64,000 nucleotides of DNA from JACDAN01 sp963847235 (GTDB lineage Bacteria > Actinomycetota > Thermoleophilia > Gaiellales > Gaiellaceae). Of this stretch, positions 51,693-58,814 are shown piece after piece (positions within the stretch are counted from its first letter, which is position 1; every line of letters starts with the position of its first letter). Location: contig CAWJYU010000011.1 of assembly GCA_963847235.1 (NCBI GenBank), forward strand, positions 71,960 to 135,959, given 5' to 3'. The translations under genes and the position numbers were made by a program. The notes beneath the pieces are model-generated. The model was not told where the DNA came from. It saw nothing but the letters and a program-made list of their open reading frames with translations, and ran no database searches.

Positions 51693-52939
51693 GACGCCGC
51701 CGCGGGGAGCTCCTCCAGCTCCGGCTCGCGGCCTCCGTGCCGGATCGCCCGGCCGTACAGGGCGAGCGCCGGTGTGAGCAGCAGCGCGCCCAGGCCGAGC
51801 GCGGCGCCCGTGCCGAAACCGTTCCCGACCAGGCCGAGCACAGGTCCGCCCGCCGCCTGGCCCACGGCGTCGGCCTGGCCCGAGATCGAGTTCACGGTCG
51901 CGCGGACGCTCGAGTCGGTGATCTGCTGGTTCACCCAGATGCTCCAGAGCGGCTCGAGGAGCTGCCGCGCGAGCATCGCGGCCAGGAGCGTGACGACCGC
52001 GACCGCCGCCACGCCCGTGAGCGCGAAGACGAGCTGCGCGACCGCCGTCGCCGCGGTGAAGGCGAACAGGAGCCGGGCGATGCTCCCTGTCCCCTTCTTC
52101 TCGAAGCGCCTTTGGAGCGCGCCTACGGCGAAGAAGCCGAAGAGCATCGCGGCCGCGGCGAATCCCCCGAACCACACGACCGCGTCGAGGCCACCGATCG
52201 CCGGCAGACCGATCTCCCGGATGAAGTGCGCCTCCTTGAGCCGGTCGAACGCCTCGCTGGCTGCCCCGACGAAGAAGGCGATGCCGAGCAGCATCAGCAG
52301 CACCGGCTGCGCACGCACGAACTGCCCACCCTTCACCGCCGTCGCCGTCAGGTCTGCGAACGCGCTCGCCCGTTCCTCGACCGGCCGCCGCCGGAAGCCG
52401 GTTTCGGGCATGAGGGCGATGCAGGCGAGCGCGCAGGCGATCTCGAGCGCCCCGCCGGCGATCACCGCCGCCTGTAACGACTGGGTTCCGATCAAGACCG
52501 AGATCCCGAGCCCGAGCAGCGCGCCGGCGTAGGAGAGCCGCGCGCCGCGCAGGAACACGGGCGGGATGCGCTCGACGCCGACCTCGTCCGTGATCCACGC
52601 CTCGTAAGCGCCGCTCGTGAAGGTGTACGCCACGCCCCACAGCGCCCAGAGCACGATGATCACCGACGGTTCGGAGACGACCCCGACGAGCAGCCAAGCC
52701 ACGCCCATGCCGAGGAAGCCGATCACGAGCGAGAGCTTGCGGCCGTACGTGTCGGCGACGACTCCGGTCGGCACCTCGCACAGGAACACCGCCGCCTCCA
52801 TCGCCGTCCCCATCAGGATGAGCTGGAGCGGCGAGAGGTCGAGGTCGCGGACGAGGTAGATCGAGATGACGACCCAGGTCGGCATCGAGAGCAGGAACTC
52901 GAGGCCGTAGTAGACCGAGGTCGCCGCCGGCCGTCTCAT
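51689..52939 (-). CDS. MFS transporter (paralogue B)
   Basis: A 416-residue 12-helix carrier with YYGLEFLLSMPTWVVISIYL, EVPTGVVADTYGRKLSLVIG and EAWITDEVGVERIPPVFLRG, paralogous to the MFS gene at 48-49.2 kb. ATG 52939 overlaps the ABC permease stop in ATGA. The cluster thus carries each of MFS and GNAT twice, which points to a duplicated module. Confidence 0.88.
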   Translation of the reverse strand: MRRPAATSVYYGLEFLLSMPTWVVISIYLVRDLDLSPLQLILMGTAMEAAVFLCEVPTGVVADTYGRKLSLVIGFLGMGVAWLLVGVVSEPSVIIVLWALWGVAYTFTSGAYEAWITDEVGVERIPPVFLRGARLSYAGALLGLGISVLIGTQSLQAAVIAGGALEIACALACIALMPETGFRRRPVEERASAFADLTATAVKGGQFVRAQPVLLMLLGIAFFVGAASEAFDRLKEAHFIREIGLPAIGGLDAVVWFGGFAAAAMLFGFFAVGALQRRFEKKGTGSIARLLFAFTAATAVAQLVFALTGVAAVAVVTLLAAMLARQLLEPLWSIWVNQQITDSSVRATVNSISGQADAVGQAAGGPVLGLVGNGFGTGAALGLGALLLTPALALYGRAIRHGGREPELEELPAAAS

Positions 52940-53769
52940 CCCGACCGCTTGAGCTTGCCGTGCTTCTTCGCGTAGATCTCGCCACGGCGGAAGACCCAGA
53001 GCCCGAGCGGGATCGTGACTGCCCCGATCAGGACGAGGGGCCAGAGCTCGTCGCCCATCTCCGTCAGCCCGTCGCCCTCGATGATCGCGTCGCGGAGCCC
53101 GTCCAGCGCGTAGGTCGCCGGCGAGATGACCGACAACCACTGCATCCAGTCCGGCAGGACCTCGACCGGGTAGTAGACCCCCGAGATCACGAGCAGGATC
53201 CCCTGCGCCATGAACCCGAGCTGCGTCCCCTTCTCCGGTGAGATCAGCGGGAGGACCGCCGTCATCATCCCGATTCCGATGAACGAAACCGAGGCGACGA
53301 GCAGGACGACGATGGCGGCGACGAAGTCTGCCTGGCTCAGGTTGAGGTCGAAGAAGAGCGCGACGACCCCGAAGAGCAGGATCGCGCGGATGATTCCGTA
53401 GACGATCGAGAACAGGCCCATCCCGAACAGGTGCACGGGCCGGGAGAGCGGGGCCATGAACGTGTACTCGATCGTCCCTTCCCAGCGCTCCCAGGCGACG
53501 GTTTCGGTGAGGATCTCGAAGATCACCCCGAGGTACGCCCAGACGACGGCGCCGACGAGGAGCTGGGTCGTCACCAGCTCGACGTCGATGTCGCCGCCGG
53601 TCGCCTCGACGCCTTCGCCGATGAAGACGATCGTGAGCGTGTTCGCGATCGTCCAGACGAAGAACGCGAAGTCCCACCAGATGTAGCGACGGACGAGGTA
53701 GACGTTTCGCTCGAAGACACCCGCGAGACCGATCAGCTCGTGCCTGAGGACTGCAGCTGCCCCGGGCAT
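52936..53769 (-). CDS. ABC-2 type transporter permease
   Basis: A 277-residue permease with six hydrophobic helices of the ABC-2 membrane family (FAFFVWTIANTLTIVFIG, then VVWAYLGVIFEILTE, and the signature TYALDGLRDAIIEGDG near the end). It forms the membrane part of an exporter with the ATPase encoded just before it; the two genes share one base (TGATG). Likely cargo: a drug, lipid or polysaccharide. Confidence 0.88.
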   Translation of the reverse strand: MPGAAAVLRHELIGLAGVFERNVYLVRRYIWWDFAFFVWTIANTLTIVFIGEGVEATGGDIDVELVTTQLLVGAVVWAYLGVIFEILTETVAWERWEGTIEYTFMAPLSRPVHLFGMGLFSIVYGIIRAILLFGVVALFFDLNLSQADFVAAIVVLLVASVSFIGIGMMTAVLPLISPEKGTQLGFMAQGILLVISGVYYPVEVLPDWMQWLSVISPATYALDGLRDAIIEGDGLTEMGDELWPLVLIGAVTIPLGLWVFRRGEIYAKKHGKLKRSG

Positions 53770-54575
53770 CAGTCGTCGTCCTCCGGCGGCTCGTCCTCGA
53801 ACGCCTTGCCGGTCGCGGCGAAGAACGCCTCCTCGAGGGTCTCGGCCCCGTACTTGCGCTTCAGCTCGTCCGCGGGCGCGAGCTCGATCAGCCGGCCGCG
53901 GTCCAGGATCCCGACCCGTTCCGCCAGCTGCTCGGCCTCGACGAGGTCGTGCGTGCAGAGCAGCACGGTTGCATCGTGCGTCTCGCGGATCTCGCGGATG
54001 AACGTCTGCACCTCGACCTTGGAGCGCGGGTCGAGCCCGGTCGTCGGCTCGTCGAGGAGCAGGAGGATCGGAGACGTCAGCAGGGCCCTGGCGAGGGCGA
54101 CCTTCTGCTGCATCCCGCGGGACATGTCCTCGAGCGGCTCGCCGATCCGGCTGCGCGGGAAGCCGACTCTCCCGAGGATCTCGGGGATCTCCTTGCGGGT
54201 CGAGCGAGGCGCCATCCCGTAGAAGCGGGCTGCGTAGCTGAGGTTCTCGGCCGCCGACATCTTCTTGAAGAACGAGGCCTCGACGGAGACGCGATTGATG
54301 AGGCGCCGGACCGCCCGGGTCTCCGTGAAGGCGTCGTGGCCGAAGATCCGTGCCGAGCCGCCGTCGTGGAGGAGCAGGGTCGAGAGCAGCCGGATCAGCG
54401 TCGACTTTCCCGAGCCGTTCTGGCCCAGGATCGCCACGGTCTCGCCTCGCGCGACCTCGAAGGACACGCCGTCCAGCGCCGCGACGCGCTTCCGGCGCCG
54501 GCGCAGGCCGTGCCTTCCGTCGTTGCGGAAGAACTCCTTGCGGAGGTCGTCCACGACGACGGCCGGGCGTTCCAT
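53769..54575 (-). CDS. ABC transporter ATP-binding protein
   Basis: A 268-residue ATPase for the ABC-2 permease. Walker A is GQNGSGKSTLIRLL (about 51-64), the signature is MSRGMQQKVALARAL, Walker B is LLLLDEPTTGLDPRSK, and the H-loop is CTHDLVEAEQLAE. The ATG at 54575 has no clear ribosome site. An ATG at 54597 has AGGAG seven bases ahead but is out of frame; removing one a near 54576 would join it (MTAGNNT then MERPAVVV). The true start is therefore uncertain. Confidence 0.85.
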   Translation of the reverse strand: MERPAVVVDDLRKEFFRNDGRHGLRRRRKRVAALDGVSFEVARGETVAILGQNGSGKSTLIRLLSTLLLHDGGSARIFGHDAFTETRAVRRLINRVSVEASFFKKMSAAENLSYAARFYGMAPRSTRKEIPEILGRVGFPRSRIGEPLEDMSRGMQQKVALARALLTSPILLLLDEPTTGLDPRSKVEVQTFIREIRETHDATVLLCTHDLVEAEQLAERVGILDRGRLIELAPADELKRKYGAETLEEAFFAATGKAFEDEPPEDDD

Positions 54576-54708
54576 TCGTGTTGTTGCCTGCGGTCATGCG
54601 ATGTCTCCTACGAGTCATGGTGCGATGAGAACAGGCTCCAGCAGGCCTCTCGGGAGGCCCGCGAACCGATGGAAGGTCTCAGCCGACTCGGGATAGCACG
54701 CAGCCACC

Positions 54709-55976
54709 TTAGCCAGCGGCCTGCGTGGCGGTCAAGGGATCGACCTCGGGAGACTCGTGCGGCGCGTCTCGGCGCCTGAGGTTTCGGACACTCGGGATCG
54801 CGAGGATCGCGAGGCTCGAGACGATCGTCCAGACAGCCGCGCGTACAGCACGTCGCTGGCGCTGAACTGGTCCGCGAGCGGACCGACGAGGATGTATCCG
54901 AGCGGGAGGAAGAGCACCGACCCGGCCCAGTCGTACGAGCTCACGCGGGAAAGCGCGTGCTGCGGGATGTGCTGCTGGAGCGCCGTGAACCAGATCGTGC
55001 CCGCGAAGTTCACCGCGGCCGCGGCAACGAGCGCGAAGGCGGCGATCACGCACACCGGCGCGAGCGACCGCATAGGCGATCAGGACGGGAGTCCAGATCA
55101 GCAGCGAGAGGAAGGCGGCGACGAGCTGGCGGTCGGGTCGGAACCTGATCGCCGCGATGCTTCCGATCACCGAGCCGATGCCGGCGAACACGCTGATCGT
55201 CGCGAAGGCCGATGCACCGCCCAGCTCCTCCTCGGCGATCAGCGGCCCGAGCACGAAGAACGGTGCGAGGGCGACGGCCTGAAAGAGCGCGAAATGGCCG
55301 ACGCAGATCCACACCCACGTCCGGCGCGTGAACTCGCTCCAGCCTTCCCGGAGGTCCGTGAGGAACGTCTGCTTCGCGGGCTTCGTGAACGACACCCGCA
55401 TGCGGAGCAGGAACGCCGCGCTGACGCCGAACGTCGCTGCGTCGACGGCGAGCGCCCACCCCGGGCTCGAGAGCGCGATGACGACGCCGGCCGCGGCCGG
55501 CCCCGCGATCTGCGGTGACGTTGCGAGAGAGCGACATCAGGCCGTTCGCCTGCTGCAGCCGGCGCGGGGCTCACCGTCTGCGGGACGAGGCCCTGCGAGG
55601 CGGGGCCGAAGAACGCCTCCGCGGCGCCGTAGACCGCGGCGAGCACGACGAGATGCCAGATCTCCGCGTGGTCGGTCAGCAGCAGAACGGCCATTGCGGC
55701 CGTCGCGATGCCGCGTCCGACGTCGGACGCAAGCATGACCCGCTGTCGCGGTAGCCGGTCGGCCCAGACGCCGGCGACGAGGAACAGCGCGATGCTGGCG
55801 ATCGTCCGGGCAGCGAGCACGTAGGCGAGGGCCGTCGCCGAGCGCTCGATCGCAAGGACCGCGAACGCCAGGCCGATCATGCCGAACCGGTCGCCGAAGT
55901 CCGAGACGACGCGGCTGAACCAGAGAAGCCGGAACTCGCGCTCCTCGAGCGCACCTAGCCGTCCGCGCAGTTTCAC
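54709..55976 (-). pseudogene. MFS transporter broken by four frameshifts
   Basis: The pieces together form a 421-residue MFS carrier related to the one at 46.7-48.0 kb: MKLRGRLGALEEREFRLLWF to FFGPASQGLVPQTV, then LQQANGLMSLSRNV, then AGPAAAGVVIALSSPGWALAV to VLIAYAVA, then APVCVIAAFALVAAAAVNFA to QFSASDVLYA, then AVWTIVSSLAILAIPS to the end. The first three shifts (about 55563, 55515, 55070) each act as one extra base; the fourth (about 54848) as one lost base. Protein content is intact otherwise, so sequence error is as likely as decay. Confidence 0.7.
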
Positions 55977-56011
55977 CGCTCGACCCTAGCGCTGCGTCCG
56001 GTGCATGCTCG

Positions 56012-56114
56012 TACTCTCGGATCAGGCACGCGCCGCCGAAGGTGCGCGTCGAGGCAATGGAGCCTCAGGACTCTCAGGAGCCCTGGGGCTTTTTCGCGTT
56101 CAAGGAGGGAAAAA
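56012..56114 (+). promoter_or_regulatory. glnA leader with alternative hairpins (copy A)
   Basis: TACTCT (56012-56017) may be a -10. A hairpin ACGCGC/GCGCGT (56028-56049) comes first, then GAGGC-AATGGA-GCCTC (56051-56066), then the terminator-like stem AGCCTCAG/CTGGGGCT (56061-56090) with TTTTT, then TTCGCGTTCAAGGAGG and the GTG. The second and third stems share GCCTC and exclude each other. The leader at 60127-60228 is nearly identical and the one ahead of the GSI-alpha glnA has the same order with different stem sequences. Confidence 0.65.
56061..56094 (+). terminator. Terminator-like hairpin in the glnA leader (copy A)
   Basis: AGCCTCAG pairs with CTGGGGCT (one U-G) across a 14-base loop and is followed by TTTT, making a T-run of five with the stem's last base. 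The glnA ribosome site starts about 10 bases later. Confidence 0.5.
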
Positions 56115-57563
56115 GTGAGCGAGATCGAGACGAGGCACTACCTGGCGAACGGGCAGAAGACGACGCCCGCGGCCAAGGAGGCGATCGCCTGGGCCGGCCA
56201 GACGCAGGCCCAGATGGTCGACCTGAAGTTCTGCGACCTGCTCGGGACCTGGCAGCACATGACCCTGCCGATCTCGGCCTTCGACGAGTCGTCCTTCGAC
56301 GACGGGCTCGGCTTCGACGGCTCGTCGATCCGCGGCTGGCAGGGGATCTCCGAGTCGGACATGCTCCTGATGCCCGACGCCGCGAGCGCGATCCTCGATC
56401 CGTTCACGGAGGCGCCGACGCTCTCGATCCTCTGCGAGATCGCCGACCCGGTCACGCGCCAGCCCTACGGGCGCGATCCGCGCGGCGTCGCCAGGCGGGC
56501 CGAGGCGTACCTCGAGTCCAGCGGGATCGCCGACACGGCGTACTTCGGGCCCGAGTGCGAGTTCTTCGTCCTCGACGAGGTCTCGTACGACCTCGGCCCG
56601 AACCACTCGCACTACGCGGTCGACTCGGCGGAGGGCCACTGGAACTCGGGCAAGCCGGGGCTCGGCTACACGGTGCGCGAGAAGGAGGGCTACTTCCCGC
56701 CGGCGCCGCACGACACGCTGCACGACCTCCGCACGCGGATGGTGCTGACGCTCGAGCGGCTCGGCATCCCGTGCGAGTTCCACCACCACGAGGTCGCTTC
56801 CGGCGGCCAGTGCGAGATCGACCTGCGCTACGGGCCGCTGACGCGCATGGCCGACCAGGTCATGACCTACAAGTACGTCGTCAAGAACGTCGCCCGCGCG
56901 GCCGGCAAGACGGTGACCTTCATGCCGAAGCCGCTCTTCGGCGACAACGGCTCGGGGATGCACTCGCACCAGTCGCTCTGGAAGGACGGCGAGACGCTGA
57001 TGGCGGACGCCGACGGCTACGCCGGCCTGTCCGCGACGGCCCGCTCGTACATCGGCGGGCTGCTCGCCCACGCGCCGGCGCTGCTCGCGTTCTGCGCCCC
57101 GACGACGAACTCGTACCGGCGGCTGGTGCCGGGCTACGAGGCGCCGGTGAACCTCGTCTACTCGCAGCGGAACCGCTCGGCCTGCATCCGGATCCCGATG
57201 TACTCGGAGTCGCCCAAGGCGAAGCGCATCGAGTTCCGGTGCCCGGACGCGGCGGCGAACCCGTACCTGGCCTTCTCGGCCATGCTGATGGCAGGCATCG
57301 ACGGGATCGAGCGCGGGCTCGACCCCGGAGCCCCGGCCGACTACGACCTGTTCGAGGAGTCGCACGGGGAGGTCCCTCAGGTGCCGTCGTCGCTCGGCGA
57401 GGCGCTCGATGCCCTCGAGGCGGACCACGAGTTCCTCACGAAGGGCGGCGTCTTCAGCGAGGAGCTGATCCGCACCTGGATCGACTACAAGCGCGAGAAC
57501 GAGGTCGACGTCGTCCGGCTCCGGCCCCACCCGGCGGAGTTCGGCCTCTACTTCGACTGCTAG
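56115..57563 (+). CDS. glnA: Glutamine synthetase, type I (copy 1 of tandem pair)
   Basis: A 482-residue glutamine synthetase with LGFDGSSIRGW, FGPECEFFVLD, HHHEVASGGQCEIDLR, FMPKPLFGDNGSGMHSHQS and NRSACIRIPMY. The region ADYDLFEES keeps the tyrosine that is adenylylated in enteric GSI. GTG 56115 is placed by AAGGAGG and by agreement with copy 2. The protein is identical to copy 2 across its full length while the DNA differs at many third positions. It heads the operon glnA-cupin-GNAT-P-II-amtB. Confidence 0.95.
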   Translation: MSEIETRHYLANGQKTTPAAKEAIAWAGQTQAQMVDLKFCDLLGTWQHMTLPISAFDESSFDDGLGFDGSSIRGWQGISESDMLLMPDAASAILDPFTEAPTLSILCEIADPVTRQPYGRDPRGVARRAEAYLESSGIADTAYFGPECEFFVLDEVSYDLGPNHSHYAVDSAEGHWNSGKPGLGYTVREKEGYFPPAPHDTLHDLRTRMVLTLERLGIPCEFHHHEVASGGQCEIDLRYGPLTRMADQVMTYKYVVKNVARAAGKTVTFMPKPLFGDNGSGMHSHQSLWKDGETLMADADGYAGLSATARSYIGGLLAHAPALLAFCAPTTNSYRRLVPGYEAPVNLVYSQRNRSACIRIPMYSESPKAKRIEFRCPDAAANPYLAFSAMLMAGIDGIERGLDPGAPADYDLFEESHGEVPQVPSSLGEALDALEADHEFLTKGGVFSEELIRTWIDYKRENEVDVVRLRPHPAEFGLYFDC

Positions 57564-57571
57564 GCAGCGCG

Positions 57572-57991
57572 GTGCGATACGCCGTCAAGCGAATCGACGA
57601 GATCCCCGGGGTCCCCGATCCGGACCCCGGGGATCCGGACTGGAAGCCGCTCCGGCACCACTTCGGGCTCGAGGCGTTCGGCGTGAACTGCTTCGTCCAG
57701 TCGGAGGCGGGCGGGCGGCTGATCGTCGACCACCGCGAGACGGACACCGAGGCGGTTGGGCACCAGGAGCTCTACGTCGTGGTGGGGGGCCGTGCGGAGT
57801 TCACCGTTGACGGCGAGCCCTTCGACTGCCCGGCCGGAACCTGCGTGGCGATCCGCGATCCCGAGGTACGACGTAGTGCGATCGCGGTCGAGCCGGGCAC
57901 CGCGGTGCTCGCGATCGGCGGAACCCCGGGGAGGCCGTACGAGATCTCGAGCTGGGACGCGAAGTGGACGAGCGGACTGCAGCAGGCGTGA
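57572..57991 (+). CDS. Cupin-domain protein (copy 1)
   Basis: A 139-residue cupin, with the core HQELYVVVGGRAEFTVDGEP (about 65-84) and the second motif CPAGTCVAIRDPEVRR. It lacks the usual full HxH metal set in motif one, so metal binding is uncertain. It begins with GTG 8 bases after glnA, and the next gene overlaps its stop in GTGA. Copy 2 differs by two residues (G to A and R to Q near the end). A role in nitrogen metabolism is only suggested by position. Confidence 0.8.
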   Translation: MRYAVKRIDEIPGVPDPDPGDPDWKPLRHHFGLEAFGVNCFVQSEAGGRLIVDHRETDTEAVGHQELYVVVGGRAEFTVDGEPFDCPAGTCVAIRDPEVRRSAIAVEPGTAVLAIGGTPGRPYEISSWDAKWTSGLQQA

Positions 57992-58467
57992 CCGTGCGGC
58001 CGCTCGTCTCCGACGACTGGCCCTCGGTCCGACGGATCTACGAGGAAGGCATCGCAACGGGGAACGCGACCTTCGAGACGGAGGCGCCGGACTGGACTAC
58101 GTGGGATGGGGGCCACACGCTCAGGCTCGTCGCCGAGGAGGGCGGCGAGGTGCTCGGCTGGGCCGCGCTCTCGCCGGTGTCGGAGCGCTGTGTCTACGCG
58201 GGAGTGGCCGAGGACAGCATCTATGTGTCCGAAGGTGCCCAGGGCCGAGGGGTCGGCCGGCTGCTCCTCGATGAGCTCGTCCGGCAGGCGGATGCCGAAG
58301 GCATCTGGACGGTGCAGACAGGGATCTTTCCGGAGAACGAGGCATCGCTCGGGCTCCACGAACGCTGCGGCTTCCGCGTCGTCGGCGTTCGCGAGCGCCT
58401 CGGACAGCACAACGGCGTCTGGCGGGACGTCGTCTTCATGGAACGGCGATCGAAGGAGGTCTCGTGA
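57988..58467 (+). CDS. GNAT acetyltransferase, phosphinothricin/methionine-sulfoximine type (copy 1)
   Basis: A 159-residue GNAT with the family blocks VRPLVSDDWPSVRRIYEEGI, NATFETEAPDW, the acetyl-CoA loop QGRGVGRLLLDEL, FPENEASLGLHERCGFRVVG and GVWRDVVFMERR. The FETEAP and GVWRDV blocks are those of Pat/Bar and MddA enzymes, which acetylate phosphinothricin or methionine sulfoximine, both inhibitors of glutamine synthetase. Here the gene shares an operon with glnA. GTG 57988 is chosen for its 4-base overlap; an in-frame GTG 24 bases upstream is possible. Confidence 0.85.
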   Translation: MTVRPLVSDDWPSVRRIYEEGIATGNATFETEAPDWTTWDGGHTLRLVAEEGGEVLGWAALSPVSERCVYAGVAEDSIYVSEGAQGRGVGRLLLDELVRQADAEGIWTVQTGIFPENEASLGLHERCGFRVVGVRERLGQHNGVWRDVVFMERRSKEVS

Positions 58468-58814
58468 TCAAGGTCGAGGCAGTCGTCATCCGCGAGCGCG
58501 TCGAGACGGTGATCGACGCGGTCGAGGAGCAGACCGGCCACGTCGGAGTCACCGTGGTCGAGGCGATCGGGCACGGACGCCAGCGCGGGATCACGCACGA
58601 GTACCGGGGCCGGACCTTCGAGTCGCGGTTCCTGCCGAAGGCCGTCCTGACCTTCGTCGTCGCCGAGGAGATCGCCGACGGCGTGGTCGCGGCGATCGCC
58701 GATGCGGCGCGGAGCGGCAACGAGTCGGGCGACGGGATCGTCTGGACGACGCCGGTCGGAAACGTCACTCACAACCGGACGGGAATGAGGCTGGAGGAGG
58801 TGGAGCGCGTATGA
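58464..58814 (+). CDS. glnK: P-II family nitrogen regulatory protein (copy 1)
   Basis: A 116-residue P-II protein that senses 2-oxoglutarate and adenylate charge and docks on AmtB. The T-loop reads RQRGITHEYRGRTFESRFLP: the tyrosine that is uridylylated or adenylylated in other P-II proteins (Tyr51) is replaced by phenylalanine (F52 here), while Tyr46 is kept (Y47). The B-loop GNESGDGIVWTTPV and C-terminal RTGMR match the ATP site. It is coupled to amtB in ATGA, the usual partner. Copy 2 differs by one residue (A to S). Confidence 0.9.
   Translation: MIKVEAVVIRERVETVIDAVEEQTGHVGVTVVEAIGHGRQRGITHEYRGRTFESRFLPKAVLTFVVAEEIADGVVAAIADAARSGNESGDGIVWTTPVGNVTHNRTGMRLEEVERV

Noticed and set aside
54576..54708. 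Possible riboswitch ahead of the ABC-2 exporter
   Set aside because: There is one 6-bp stem (GGCCTC/GAGGCC at 54644-54659) in about 130 bases, but no known aptamer pattern and no terminator; nothing beyond the stem can be supported.
56057..56114. Leader peptide MEPQDSQEPWGFFAF with two Gln codons ahead of glnA
   Set aside because: The ATG is ACG in the third glnA leader, the frame relation to glnA differs between copies A and B, and there is no ribosome site ahead of it. The conserved part is better explained by base pairing.
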